This document shows, in pieces, positions 12,420 to 24,525 of a stretch of 64,000 nucleotides of DNA (within the stretch, counting starts at the first letter, position 1; every line of letters begins with the position of its first letter). The position numbers and the translations under genes are program-made. Location of the stretch: positions 140,422,868 through 140,486,867 of the forward strand of contig CM060964.1 of assembly GCA_030765045.1 (NCBI GenBank), given 5' to 3'. The notes under the pieces were generated by a model. It searched no databases and was not told where the DNA came from. It worked only from the letters and a program-made list of their open reading frames with translations. This DNA is from Tenodera sinensis (Eukaryota > Arthropoda > Insecta > Mantodea > Mantidae).

Positions 12420-15130
12420 TAGGAAGGTTTACATTCTTCTTGAGGTCTTGAATTTTGGAAAGAAAGCTCTCCTGAGTCTTTAGTGTATGTGTAAAATTTC
12501 TCTTGTTCCGTTGTATTGAATGGGAGTCTGATCAACTTTTTGTGCTGAATAAGAGCTGTTTTTTCTACCTCAAATTCAATGGGGTGTTGGTTGGTTAGTA
12601 TTTCCATAACTGGTATTGGTGTGGTTTTGAAAGCACCTGTAATTAGTCTCAGACTTTGGTTTTTAAAGCTTTTTTTTTTTCTTTTTTGTATTTGCTGTTA
12701 TAGGAACCTCGCTGCAGTAAGTAAATAATGGCTTTATGTATACATTTTATGTCGTGTTAAGAGTTATTCTGGAATATCCCCACTTCATTCCTGTAAGCCG
12801 TTTTAACAGTAAAGCACCTTTCTGCTCTTTATATTAATTTTCTATTTGTTTGGTCCATGTAAATTTGGTATCAAATATAACTCCCAAATATTTTGCTTCC
12901 TTTGTTTCTGAGATTGTTGACCCTCAAAATTTAGTTTCATTTTTAATGGTTTTTTGCTTAGTGAAAAGATTTGGTAGTTTGATTATGTTGTATTAACAGT
13001 CATTAAATTTTCTTTGGCCCACTTTTGTAGGTTGGTTAAGGTTTGTTGCATGGTTTTTTCTAGTTCTGTACTTTTGTTTTTTGGTTTTGAAGTCCACATT
13101 ACTAAGTCACTGGTAAACAGTGCACACTTTGTGCCTGACTCTTGTATTTCTTGTGGCAGATTGCTAATATATTAAAAAAGTGTTGTGCTGAGCACTGCAT
13201 CTTGTGGTAAGCCATGGTGTGCTTGTTTATATTTAGATATATTCTTACATATCTGGTAGCAATAAAGTGTTAAGTTAGGAAATGACATAGCCATGAAAAC
13301 ATTGGACCTTGTATCCCCTTTTTTTTTACTTTCTTTAGTAGTTTTGTTCTGCATATAGAATCATATGCACTTTGGAAATCAATAAAAACTGATACATTAT
13401 CTTCTTTTCTACTGAAAAAATCTTTTATTTCTTGACTGAGAAGTAAGGCTTGTTCATTTGTAGAGTGGAGCTCTCTGAATCCAGCTTGACATGGGGAGAT
13501 TAAATTTTGTGATTCTAGAAACCAATTTAATCTGTTTGACACCATTCTTTCCATCACTTTTGCTATTATGCTAGTAAGAGCTATTGGTCTATAATTTTTT
13601 TATTTCTGATACTGTTTTATCTTTCTTCAAGAGTGGGACAATTATTGCTTTTTGCCATTCGGCAAGCTCAGTGGTTTTCCAGGATGGATTCCAGAGTTTT
13701 AGCAGTTGTTGTTCTGCTGTTTTTCCAAGGTTTTTTTTTATGAAATCTAGATGTAAGTGATCTGGTCCAGGAGATTTTTTGCTTTTTAGATTATTAATTG
13801 CAACGTTCAGTTCTTGCATATTACAATTTTGAAAAAGATATTGTGTTGCATGTTAGAATCACATTCTCTTTTTTGTTTCAAATCTTTCTTAAATTTGTTA
13901 GATTCCTTTTTATTGTTTCTTGTTACTTTATGTGAATTAGCATAATATTTATTGAACGCTTCAGCTATGACTGTATCATTTGTTAATATTTTATTGTTGT
14001 GTATGATAGGTATGCTACTTTTTTCTTTCCTATCCTTTCCATTTTTTATGAACTTATAGGCTTTACTACCATCTGTCCTATAGTCAATTTTTTCTAAGAA
14101 ATTATTAAAGTGATTCTTTTTAGCTGTATTAATTTCTTTTTATAGTGAGGCACATTTCTTTCGCCATATTTGTGTATCCGATATGCTTTTGGCTTGTTCA
14201 GCTGTATTTCCAGCTATATCCCTTTCCTTTTTTAGTTCTTCTAACTGGGGTTCCCAAAAGGGTTTGAAATTTTTTATTCTTCCATGAGGAATATGTTTCT
14301 TTGCAGTTTCTAGGATAGCTTTACAGAAATTTTTGTCCACATGATGTGGTTGGTCATGCAGCTGTGAGTTTGTTTGTTCTTTAAATTTACTTTCCAGTTC
14401 AGTTTTGTATATATTTCAATCTGCTTTTTTGAAGTTCCAATACAGATTCATGTGATGTTCACTGACATTTGTATTATCTAGTTTTTATATTGGAAATCAC
14501 TGCTCTGTGACCATAACTTCTGTCTTCTATAACCTGCTTTTAATCTTAAAAACAATATCTGTTGTAGCTAACAAGAGGTCTGGGTTACTGCCTGCCTCAG
14601 AGTAATCTATGAAGATTATGTGATCTTCTTTATTATAAATCAGTTCAAAGGTTGTAATATTCAAAAGTTCTTCCATGATCTTCCCAGTGGAATCCATCTT
14701 TTCATAACCCTATCTTTTGGAATGGGCATTGAAATCCCCAATTACAATTGTTTTATTCAATTGATCAATAAGTGAGAGATCTAGTTCATTCCTGGGAGGA
14801 CTGTAAATACTGTATAAATGTAGATGTGTTTTGTTATCACATAAATTTAGCTTTATTAATTCAGATTTAACTGCATTATCCATTTCTTTAACAATTTGAA
14901 AGGAGGATTTAATATCCTTTTTGATTCCAACTAATATTCCACTACTTGTCCATCTATTTTTGGGTAGTAAGTTTAGTAAAAATCCAGTAAAACTGAAGTA
15001 TTTAAGTTGATCATTTGTTAGGTTTGCTTCTTGAATGAAAAATATATCTATGTTATTGTCAAATACAATTTTATTGAGCTCTATTCTTTTTGCTTGTGTG
15101 AGACCATTTGCATTTCCATTGAAGAATTCT
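12420..15130 (-). pseudogene. Endonuclease and reverse transcriptase of I-like LINE (broken)
   Basis: A series of overlapping fragments in different frames. Endonuclease pieces occur at 15130-14480. A linker at 14340-14140 is rich in Lys and Glu. An RT fingers piece at 13819-13589 has KSPGPDHLHLDF and IIVPLLKKDKT. An RT palm piece at 13557-13270 has CQAGFRELHSTNEQ and FIDFQSAYDSI. The rest of the RT follows to about 12420. At least five frame disruptions are needed to join the pieces, so no functional protein is made. Confidence 0.8.
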
Positions 15131-15730
15131 TATGTTAGATCTTCTATCAATATAATGTTTGGGTTCTTGAAGAGTAGTCCCTGGAGATCCGAATGGGGGA
15201 CTATTTTAACTCCGGAATATTTTACTCCTCGAGTTATATATCATAATTATATTGGAGAGCTATATAGCAGTAAAAGTAACTGCTTCTTTAGAGAGCACCA
15301 TGTTTTTACATTTTTCACATTGCTCTCTCGCAACCCCCAGAATGTCTGGAGGACCACACCTGTCATTGGTTTATGGGTCTCACTGATCTGACCGGTAAAG
15401 TTATCAAAATAAATTCACCAACCGTATCCTCTGATTGCCAACCAGAGAACGCATTACATGCCATGACAGGTCAGCATGTTAGGGGTTAAGAGGTTATAGA
15501 AAAATTAGAGAAGTGGAAAGCTTGGAAAAATAAGGACTTCCTAGCCCTGGGGTACCCACATAGCATCGGGGTCAGAAGAGAACAAGAGATGACCAAGGTA
15601 AGGTCATAAGGTCAAATAGAAAAGATACAGGAGGAGTAAAACACCAGTACGTGGAAGTAATGTTCTGCTCAGCTAGTATACCTTGTGGTACACATATTCC
15701 CTAGATGGGGACCTCTGAGGAGGGTAATAA

Positions 15731-16320
15731 TATATATACACAGGTGGAAAAGAAGACTGAGTCCACAACTTACTCAGTCTACACTTCGGTTTCAAGCAGG
15801 ATTCAGTTAGTCCATTTCCAACCATTCAAACTGTGGCAAAACAAGGTTACATGGTAGTAGTTATTGTCTGTCTGGCACATAAGTAGCTGTCTTAAAATAT
15901 GCTATCTTAAAACCCTCTATTAGTTCTGTGACAAAGCACATGCCTTACCTCTGAGCTATTTGCTTTTGGCAGTTAAGGATTCAGTTCCCACATCTGATTA
16001 ACAAGAAAAGCAATAGATGGCCACGGATTTCTTGGTTAAGCCACTTCTTGTTTCATAGGTACTCAACGGCTTATATGAATTCAGTTCATTGGCCATGTTT
16101 TCAAACAAATTTTGGTTCTTCCTCTTATTTGTGTAACAATCAATGAGCAGACAGACATAAATTTGTGTTCTAGTGACACATTGGCTTTGAAGAAAAAGGG
16201 AAAGTGAATAATGTTCAGCAACTTGAAGCTCAAAACAATGCAGATGTGAAAAACAGGTAGGTCAACTTACTCAGTTTCTCACACAACCAAGCTGAAGAAA
16301 TTATTTTAAATAATAGGACT
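15731..16320. other. Nothing firmly identified
   Basis: Flanks the 5' end of the LINE. It contains one tRNA-half-like stretch near 15940 that lacks a B box downstream, so I did not call it a SINE. Confidence 0.3.
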
Positions 16321-16990
16321 TGTAACGGGGTTGTGAAGCCACTTGTTACAGTCACTGTGGTTACAGTGTACGTTGGGTGCCACTTCTGTGACGGTTTCTT
16401 TTCTGTCACATGAAATGCCTTGCTAGCTCATCCGGTGCAGTAGCTGCCTCTCCACTGTGTGCCGCTGCATTGATCTTGTTTGGGATTAGGTAGGCATGAG
16501 TAGGATATTCCTCAGGCGCGAGGTTAGATGACAAACACAGCACAGATGTTTACTAATTTTATTCTTCACCACATCATTGCCTCGAAATACAGACCTGAGC
16601 GAGTTTCTGGTATTTCGTTGTACGATCGCTATTTACTTCACCTTATGCTAATCACTGTCGCCTTTCACACATTGACGTTTTTGGCACAAAACTATACATA
16701 TTCGCGATACAGGTTCACCCTCATAGCGACCTCGCAACAAACAGACCGTCAGCCCCGTTCTCTTCCAAGTTTTCCTATTTATGTATCTCACCCCCGCACT
16801 TTCTCTCTAGTCCCGTTATGGGGGAGGGGTGTATTTTCCCCAGCTGTGTCCTTGGACTTTAGGCAAAACGTGCCTCGGCGCGAGATGACAAAACATGTTT
16901 TTCCTCTGGCCTTCAGAAATGTGCTCAGGTCAATATACTTTCAAGAGGCAGCTTCTTTACACAATACAAAATTTACTTATACCTAAAAGT
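16321..16990. mobile_element. Possible LTR-like segment
   Basis: Starts TGTAACGGGGTTG, similar to the start of the 8554 segment, is relatively GC-rich for the window and contains a TTTTATTCTTCACC stretch. The right boundary is uncertain: a gact pair at 16317-16320 and after a CA near 17050 would close it, but that match could be chance. No internal retroelement genes are adjacent. Confidence 0.22.
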
Positions 16991-18339
16991 CTTATATTTA
17001 CATTCTAATTCTAAAATTACAAATATATATATACATAGAAGTTCCCATCTCAGACTTATATGCTTTTTGCTTTCCAGAAAACTAGGAATAGCTAGCATAA
17101 GCTAGCTTTAGCTCAGAGTATGTTCCACCCATTCTTTACAGCTCCATATTTCTATAACTATTAGAAATTATACTTACCTATTTTTTCAGGACATGAAACA
17201 TGCCATGGAGACTTTTTGTATATCAGTAACTCATCATTTATCAAAAGTGGATGTGGTTTGCGGGTTCTTTTTAGATATAAGAGGTTAAACCAGTTCTACA
17301 ATTTAAAGCTCTGTGACATTCATGACACAGACAAAACATGAGCCAAAGACATATTCTGTAAATTTAACTGGAGGGATAAGCAATTGCAATAAACTATGAA
17401 TGACTAATCAAGTCCTAATCAGCATGGAAACTGCAAAGAATTGTCCAAGAACTAAGCATTCAGAGTGGAATATTAACCTCATAGTATACAGCACAAAAAA
17501 TTAAGCTAGTAATTAGTGCTCAAGAAGCACCAGTTCTAACAGACAGAGCAGAACTTATTCCAAGAACATTATAATTCAACAAAGAAACAGCCATGCAGTC
17601 TGAACTAATGTTTGTTGCTGATCACTAACTAAATTTACAAATTTTAATATTATAATGTCATGAATTGATAGCACTAGCAGTAGAAGGATTAGGGCACTAT
17701 AATGCCTGACATATATTACTTTGAGAATCAAAATAGTTTTCTTGGAAGTACCATCTTTGGTTGTTATCATTTAACTTGAGACTCTAATGGTCACAAGCTT
17801 GTTAATGACTAAAGACAAAACTTTCATGCCAATGCATGTTTTTATAGGAACATATGACATTGCTCAACCTTAGCACTTAACCATTTCATTCCTTTCCAGT
17901 CCTAAATATATGTACTTTTTCAGTGCATATTTGCATGTTTTAGCATTTTTGGTGATAAAAAACATGCACATTCAAGGAATTTTTGACTTTGTTGTGCATA
18001 TAATATACATTATAAATGCATGTTTTAATGCATATAAACACCTCAATTTCTCAATTTCTGTGACAATTATTTTACTTGTGCCCCTCACTTTCAAAAACTA
18101 TATATCCTTGCATAATTTCCCATTCTCCAAATTTTATTTCCAGTTTCCTGGCTCTTTTGTGAATCAAGATGTGCTTTCACAACTCCAGTGCAAACCAGTT
18201 ATGTGGGAGGGGCGAGGAATTTTACCTTCGAAAGCAGGGAAATGCACCCAGTTGATCCATTGTTACAGCTTGTGCTGGTCAGTGTCTGTTAGAGTGTGAG
18301 ATTTGATTTACATTAAAACCAACTTCTGTAATCTACCCT
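16991..18339. other. AT-rich sequence, no feature recognised
   Basis: Contains an open frame at 17910-18299 with hydrophobic, low-complexity residues and no recognisable domain. From about 17900 the repeated TGCAT/ATGCA words resemble the flank after the hAT fragment (18690-18770), so this may be part of the same decayed element. Confidence 0.3.
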
Positions 18340-18668
18340 CTTCAATAAAAAAATTGGAAGTCACATGCCTGCCACCTGTAGACTCAATGTCAATTGTTGA
18401 GAAATTTCAAAGATCCCTCAATTCTGCCCCTAGCAAAGTGGGTGTAGTGTAGTTCAGTGAAAAATATTCTTTGTGGCAAACACTCGAATGTGCAATTCGA
18501 CCTGACACTGTCACAAATGTGTTCCTAAAGTTTGCATCCATAACCCATGTAGAAAGATCATTCTCTGTCTACAAAAACATATTGACTGACAAACGCAGAA
18601 ACCTCACAGAAAACAATGTAGAAATGTTGTTAGTTGTTAACTGTGCTAAAAAAAACAAAGTGATATAA
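18340..18668 (+). pseudogene. hAT transposase C-terminal fragment
   Basis: The open frame at 18471-18668 encodes a typical hAT dimerisation motif: ASITHVERSFSVYKNIL, then DKRRNLTENNVEMLLVVNC. This matches the C-terminus of hAT transposases of the CGG-binding-protein-like group. Upstream sequence in related frames (from about 18340) reads as further degraded transposase. No termini were identified, so it is a partial relic. Confidence 0.7.
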
Positions 18669-19084
18669 GGAAATTGGTACAAGAATGATAGTGCATATTT
18701 TAGTGTATCTTCCTTTGATCGTGCATGTTCCATGGTTTGATAGTGCATGAATGCATGCATATTTCTGGATTTTATAGAATGAAAGTCTCATCTTTACTTA
18801 TGATGAACCTATTTTTCTTCCAAACAAACAGCTTTAATGAAGCTGTTATCCATTAATTACATTATTTTGGTGGTGGCAGCAGTGGTAGTGGTGGTGGTAA
18901 AGAGCTTCTTTGGAAGAAGCATACCTTTTTAAACCTCTCAGTATAATCATTCAATATTAACTGTTCATCCTTTCCATGAAACTCATTTGGGGCACTCAAA
19001 GGGAAATGAAAACAATTGAGTACTTTATTAAATATTTTGCCATGTTATTTATCCATTTGAAAAAAAAATGTACATATACCTATA

Positions 19085-19402
19085 ACTAACTAACCTTGCA
19101 GTGCAACAGCCCTTTCCAGGACAAGGTCTACCATTCATCTGCTCTGTCCCCCACTTCTGCCTACTACAGGCATCATAGGTGGACTACAGTACTGGAGAGT
19201 GAGATGTGAACAGTGCCCTGGGCCCTCCGAGCTGATATATGGGTCTTTGCAACCACAGGCTGCTAATTCTGAATCAAGTAGCTCCTCACTTGGCCTCTCA
19301 GTGACCTAACAAAGCTGAGTGCACCCTTAATCAGATCTCCCAGCAGGAGAAAATCCCCATGCCAGTACTGGGAATTGAATGCAGGTCTCCACTTAGCAAG
19401 CA
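19085..19402 (-). mobile_element. tRNA-derived SINE, family 1, copy 2
   Basis: On the - strand it starts near 19402 with a tRNA-like head (TTGCTTGCTAAGTGGAG, then a B-box-like GCATTCAATTCCCAG), followed by the body shared with the copies at 10853 and 58571 (GGATTTTCTCCTG, GAGAGGCCAAGTGAGGA, CCAGTACTGTAGTCC, AGGGCTGTTGCACTGC). It abuts the left arm of the inverted repeat at 19410. Confidence 0.7.
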
Positions 19403-19774
19403 ACATATATAGGATGTAAATGAATAACACCGCACAAATTTTACTAGTAGTAGAGGGTTCATAGACAATCAATTTGAGATAGGAAACCAATGGTCTACGA
19501 CGTCAAGTTAATAAATTATACATATTCAAAGTAATAAAAGATTGTGACCAATAAATCATAAACAGAAAAAATATGTCAATATTATTCACTGGAATTAAAA
19601 TAGTGCTCATTAGGAAGTTAGTAAAGCCTCCCTGCTGTCTCTCTGAAGAAGCATTTCTAAATTGTAGCATTACCAAAATCACTTAAATTGGAGACTTAAC
19701 ATGTGGCTGCACGCCACTGCAATGGATAACAGGTTGTGACGAGCGGCTACAGAAATATGGGGCAGTAGTAGAAC

Positions 19775-19856
19775 GTCTGGTTTGGCCGCACGGTTATGCC
19801 CACTGACTGTGTACCTAATGGACCCAAGAAACAGAGTTCAAACCCGGAGATAGGTA
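19775..19856 (+). mobile_element. tRNA-like SINE head
   Basis: Contains TGGCCGCACGGTTATGCC (A-box-like) followed about 40 bp later by GAGTTCAAACCCGGAGA (good B box). It lies between the left inverted arm and the RTE. A 3' body was not delimited, and it may be a decayed tRNA pseudogene. Confidence 0.5.
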
Positions 19857-20479
19857 AACTTTTCTTTTTCCATTTTGAGAGCAATGTTGTGCTTATGCTT
19901 TAAAATAGCAAAAAACTGCCATCATATGCAATGCACATAGTATTGTTTACTTCTATTAAATTCTTTTCTCAGAAGATCACAAAGCCTTTTCATTGTTCAT
20001 TGTGGTACACCAAACCTCAGACCCATAGGCTACTACAGGCTTATTAATGGTTTATAATCTTTGAGTTTAGTATTTCTGGTTCTTATTCCATTAGAGAAAA
20101 TATTTTTATTTGCCTGTATTCTTTCTCTTATTGTATCACTCAATTTTTTATCAGATTTAATTAAGGTACCAAAATATGAAACCTGCACTTACTCATTATT
20201 TATTTCCTTAGCTGTTCTGCTTTTATCTACCTATTGTATTGTAATGTTAATATTAATTCAACTTATGTTTATAATAATTCAATCGCATGTAGCTCTTTCA
20301 AGAGCTTATTAATTATTTACCTGTTTCTAAGCTGCTAGTTAGGCTTGAACCATCTCATTTAAGTGAAAACAAACTTCTCAGTGTGTACCTACCGTTTAGG
20401 TCATGTAGGTGTAAATGAGTAGTAAAGATGGCGGACGTAACGTAACGGCATCTCAATAGTACTCTCGAAAACATCGAGA

Positions 20480-21537
20480 AAATAGTAGAAGAAGGACGTT
20501 TCATGAAGAAAGAAACGAAGACAGTTCTTCTAGAGGCTGTGAGTAGTATAAGAAATTGTTTTCAAGCTCTAAAACAAGAGAATAAAAGACAAATGCATGA
20601 AACACATAGAAGAGGTTAAGGTTGTACATGGCGGTGAAACATGTAAGGGTGACGACAGAAGTACAACAGAACAACTAGCGACATCTGTCGCCGAAATACA
20701 GGAAGCAGAGGACAAACAAAGTCAACCGGGGGAGACATCTGCCGGACTAGAGAGGAATGACAAACACGGAAGGATAGTTCAGAAGGAGGTTGAAAACGGA
20801 ACAGATTTACAATCAGCTGCACATACCAACATGAATCAAGCAGCAACGAAAGTGAAAAAGGAGAAATCGACAGAGGTCGAAAAGATGGCACAAAAAGTAG
20901 AAGACATAATTGACTCCCTCACAAACAAACTAGGAAATGTAATAGCGGAGCAAGTGAAAAAAACCATAGAAGAGGAAAAGCGCTCACAACAGAACAGAAC
21001 CGAATCACAAAAGAGGGACGGCAGAAAAATATGATCAGAGGAAAATAGAGAGAAAATGGAACTGTCAATAGGGCAGAAAGGAGAACAACAACAAGAAGAA
21101 CCGGAAGGGGAGTACCAACATGAAGGAACCCAAAACGAAGGAAATGAACAGGTGGACACTCATGGGAAACAGTCACATGGAAAAGAAGACAAGAAGGAAG
21201 AAATGTGAACCACAGAAACACCATAAAAGGAATGAAAAAAGACCAGGATATGCAAGCAGCAGAGAAGACAGCATGGTTATACATCGGCAATCCCAAGAAA
21301 AGCACTACAAATGAAACAGTGATGAAATATCTGTTAAAGAACGGAATAACGGGATATTTAGAATGCAAGGAACTACACACATTAGGAAACAAAAAAGCTT
21401 TCAAGGTGGGAATTCCCTTTGGAGATCTAGAAATCACACAAAATCCAGATTTCTGGCCTGAGGACACAATAATATGCCGCTTTTGCTTCTTTCGATTCAC
21501 AAGAAGAGCAACAAGAGAGGGTGTGAAATTACACTAA
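20480..21537 (+). pseudogene. RTE ORF1 (gag-like), frameshifted
   Basis: Three open segments in different frames cover this region. The first has IEKIVEEGRFMKKETKT. The second (20597-21034) is charged and Gln/Glu/Lys-rich, likely coiled coil. The third (21205-21537) ends with a conserved-looking module containing FKVGIPFGDLEI and WPEDTIICRFCFFRFT. That last module resembles the C-terminal domain seen in ORF1 proteins of several insect LINEs. ORF1 proteins bind the element RNA to form the ribonucleoprotein. At least two frame changes prevent a full product. Confidence 0.65.
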
Positions 21538-21652
21538 ACATAGAAGAAAACAAAAAAGGAATGTACTGATACTGAGCCCAGAAAACTGTAAAAACACACA
21601 CACAAATGGGCAAGAATCTAAAACAATCACAACAGACAACATAGAAGAAATT

Positions 21653-22573
21653 ATGGACAAGAGAACCAGACTAAAAAGGAGCAATAATAAAGAAATCATA
21701 GTAGGAACATTGAACGTACAAACATTGAGAACCATAGAGAGAGAAAAAGAGCTTGAAAATGTATTAAAAGAAATAAACTTCGATATACTCAGACTATGGG
21801 AAGTGAGGAAAAAAGGGGAAGCCATCATAGAGAATTCAAACAGCAATTTGCTGTATCACAAGGGAACAACCCCAGGTCAAAGAGGGATAGGCTTCATCAT
21901 CAAAAGCGACTTCAAATCATCCATACAAGAAATAGTGGAAGTGTCAGAAAGAATAGCAGCTTTGAAACTTACCACACAAAGTCACCAAATAACAATCATA
22001 CAAATATATGCCGCAACAGAAACAAGTACAGATGAAGAATTAGAAGATTTCTATGAGAAACTAGATGACACCTTAGAGAGATATTAGTCACCAATAAACC
22101 TAATAATTGGAGATTTCAACAGTAAAGTCGGCCCCCGTAGTAACGATGACGAAGACCCAGTCAGACCATACAGCTTTGGAACAAGGAATAGAAGAGGAGA
22201 AAGAATGGTACAATTTGCTCAAGAACACAACCTGAAAATAACCAATAGCTTCTTCAGGAAAAATCAAAACCTAAGATGGAGTTGGCGCTCGCCAGATGGC
22301 AAGACGAAAAATGAAATAGATTACATTCTAACGGACAAACAAAACATAATAAAGAACATCCAAGTAATCTCACAATTAAAATTTAGCACAGACCATAGAA
22401 TGGTGAGGGCAAAAATAAAAATTCCAAAGAAACGAAGAAACGTAGGAAAAGCAAGTAAACCAGAAATAGAAAAACTGAACAGAGACAAATTTAAACAAGA
22501 ATTACAGAAGCAACTACAACAAGCAAATATCAATACAAAACAAAGCACTCAAGAAATGTATATAATGCACTAG
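21653..22573 (+). pseudogene. RTE ORF2 N-terminus: APE-type endonuclease, broken
   Basis: The endonuclease nicks target DNA to prime reverse transcription. Visible motifs are GTLNVQTLR (N-terminal Asn), LWEVRKKG (the catalytic Glu region), GIGFIIKS, IIGDFNSKVG, then NEIDYIL and TDHRMV (the Asp-His pair). A TAG at 22085-22087 interrupts the frame between ERY and SPINLIIG. Near 22559-22562 one extra TA (TATATA instead of TATA) shifts the frame, so this part ends at 22573 while the downstream frame continues into the RT. Both lesions are small and look recent. Confidence 0.85.
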
Positions 22574-24525
22574 AAAAATGCATATACCAAGCTCATAAGG
22601 ACACAAGTAACGACGAACAAATGAAGAAAAGTCGAAACAAATTAAGTCAGAGTACCATACAGTTAATTGACCACAGATCGAAAATGTTAAAAACTAGAAA
22701 TGTCTCAGACAGGAATAAAGAAGAATACGCAAAACTAGACAAAATAATGAAAAGGGAAATACAGAAAGATATCCGCGAACACCGATTAGTAACAACGAGA
22801 CAAATACTAGAAACAAACAAATCAATTAGAAAAGCGAGGATAAACGTCCAGGGTGGGAAACAATGGATACTAGGAACGAAGAATCAGGCGCGAGAACATC
22901 TAAACAGAAGAGAGGATATAATCAAATCAGCAACGGATTTCTACAAAGCAATATACGCAAGTTCTCTACCAAACAAAGCCACAGTCCATAACCCTGTCGA
23001 TCCAGTCCCAAATTCCACTGAGACCATACCTGCTATAATTCACAGCGAGGTTAGAACAACCATCACTGAATTGAAAAATGGAAAGTCACCTGGAGAAGAC
23101 AACATATTCAATGAGCTCTTAAAAGAAGCCCAAGATCTCCTAACACCAATCATCACAGAAGTGTTCAACAAAATCACACAAACGGAAGACATTCCCGATC
23201 AGTGGAAAACAAGCACGATTGTACTTTTGCACAAAAAAGGTATGAAAGATGACATAAACAATTATAGACCCATAAGCCTGATGTCTAACTTATATAAACT
23301 GTTCATGAAAATACTAACTAGACGATTAACAAAAACATTAGACGAGAACCAACCCTCAGAACAAGAAGGATTCCGCAAAGGATTTAGCACAGTGGACCAT
23401 ATTCAAACCATTAACCAGATAATAGAAAAATCGGAAGATCGTCACCTAAAATTATACCCTGCTTTTGTCGATTACAGCAAAGCATTCAATACAATCGAAC
23501 ACCCAAACATACTTCAAGCACTAAGAAATCAAGGAGTAGAAGCAAAATACATTCAATTACTAAGAAATGTTCTAAACAACAGCTTTGCTAGAGTTAAAAC
23601 CGAAAAGACAGGCCAACCTTTCCGCGTGGAAAGAGGAGTTAGACAAGGGGATCCCATCTCCCCAAAACTATTTACCTGCATACTAGAGGACATATTCAGA
23701 AAACTAAACTGGGATAAGAAAGACGGAATATGCCTCAACGGCAAGAGACTAACAAATTTGAGGTTCGCTGACGACATAGTCCTCTTCGCCAAAACTGCAA
23801 GGGAACTGCAATCAATGCTTCAGGAGCTTAACACACAAAGTAAGATGGCAGGACTTACAATGAACAAATCTAAAACACAACTCATGACAAATGGATTAGA
23901 AACCCCAATATATCTTGAAGGAAAGGAACTGCTGTATGTATCTCAATACATATACCTAGGACAAATAATTTCCTTTAACAACAAAATGGAAAAAGAAATC
24001 AAACGAAGAGTTTCCTTAGCTTGGAAAGCTTTCTGGGCCCTAAAATTCATATTTCTGGACAAATCCCTGAATAGGAGACTCAAAATGGAGACACTCGAAA
24101 TCTGTGTTTTTCCAGTGCTATTGTACGGTTGTCAGACATGGGCTCTCAAAGCCAAAGAGAGAAACACTCTACAGATATGCCAAAGGAAAATGCAGAGGAA
24201 GATCTTTGGCATCTCTCTGAAAGATAGAATATCAAACACCTTGATACACAAGATGTCAGCAACGGTAGACATAGCACAACAGGCTACGAAGACCAAGTGG
24301 AAATGGAGCGGCCATGTGATGAGGCTGCAAGATGACAGATGGACAGCACGAGCTACCACACGGGACCCTTACATCGGCAAGAGACTCCCAGGAAGACCAA
24401 GACGCAAATGGTCAGACTTGTTCAGTAAACAAGTAGGAAGACAGTGGACCACCATAGCCAGAAACAGACAGAAGTGGAAAGAACTAGAACAACAATTAAG
24501 TGACCATGTGCAATCCAATGTTTAG
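22561..24525 (+). CDS. RTE reverse transcriptase, intact ORF segment
   Basis: From the internal ATG at 22621 this reads 634 uninterrupted residues; sequence in frame extends upstream to 22561. RT motifs in order: NGKSPGEDNI, WKTSTIVLLHKKG, NYRPISLMS, EQEGFRKGFSTVDH, AFVDYSKAFNTIEH, RGVRQGDPISPKLF and FADDIVLF (catalytic Asp pair near 23770). A C-terminal region follows with LLYGCQTWALK, WKWSGHVMR and GRPRRKW, typical of RTE elements. No RNase H domain follows, also typical. It is severed from its endonuclease by the frameshift at about 22560, so it is probably not translated as a working polyprotein. Confidence 0.9.
   Translation, partial: YNALEKCIYQAHKDTSNDEQMKKSRNKLSQSTIQLIDHRSKMLKTRNVSDRNKEEYAKLDKIMKREIQKDIREHRLVTTRQILETNKSIRKARINVQGGKQWILGTKNQAREHLNRREDIIKSATDFYKAIYASSLPNKATVHNPVDPVPNSTETIPAIIHSEVRTTITELKNGKSPGEDNIFNELLKEAQDLLTPIITEVFNKITQTEDIPDQWKTSTIVLLHKKGMKDDINNYRPISLMSNLYKLFMKILTRRLTKTLDENQPSEQEGFRKGFSTVDHIQTINQIIEKSEDRHLKLYPAFVDYSKAFNTIEHPNILQALRNQGVEAKYIQLLRNVLNNSFARVKTEKTGQPFRVERGVRQGDPISPKLFTCILEDIFRKLNWDKKDGICLNGKRLTNLRFADDIVLFAKTARELQSMLQELNTQSKMAGLTMNKSKTQLMTNGLETPIYLEGKELLYVSQYIYLGQIISFNNKMEKEIKRRVSLAWKAFWALKFIFLDKSLNRRLKMETLEICVFPVLLYGCQTWALKAKERNTLQICQRKMQRKIFGISLKDRISNTLIHKMSATVDIAQQATKTKWKWSGHVMRLQDDRWTARATTRDPYIGKRLPGRPRRKWSDLFSKQVGRQWTTIARNRQKWKELEQQLSDHVQSNV

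Larger units (their letters stand above)
11471..15730 (-). mobile_element. I-like non-LTR retrotransposon, near full length, broken
   Basis: Read on the - strand, the order is: a ~570-bp 5' region (15730-15150), an APE endonuclease with a start like NANGL (near 15120) and IGDFNAHS (near 14740), reverse transcriptase (about 14100-12950), RNase H (about 12290-11870) and a (CAA)n 3' tail (11471). The RT keeps KSPGPDHL but has FTSD in place of FADD. The RNase H keeps IYTDGSL, GEIEAI, LSDSR and HCGLSGNDKADFLA. The 5' region abuts the endonuclease with no ORF1, so the element seems to have a single ORF. Many stops and frameshifts make it dead. The family has another copy at 30979-32716 and a deletion derivative at 32885-33720. 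The exact 5' end and target duplication were not found. Confidence 0.85.

Noticed and set aside
15930..15985. tRNA-half-like sequence on the - strand
   Set aside because: The A-box-like part is not followed by a B box at a suitable distance; the only B-like stretch is on the wrong side.
20616..21500. Several open frames on the - strand within the RTE
   Set aside because: They are antisense shadows of a purine-rich ORF1 and lack any domain.
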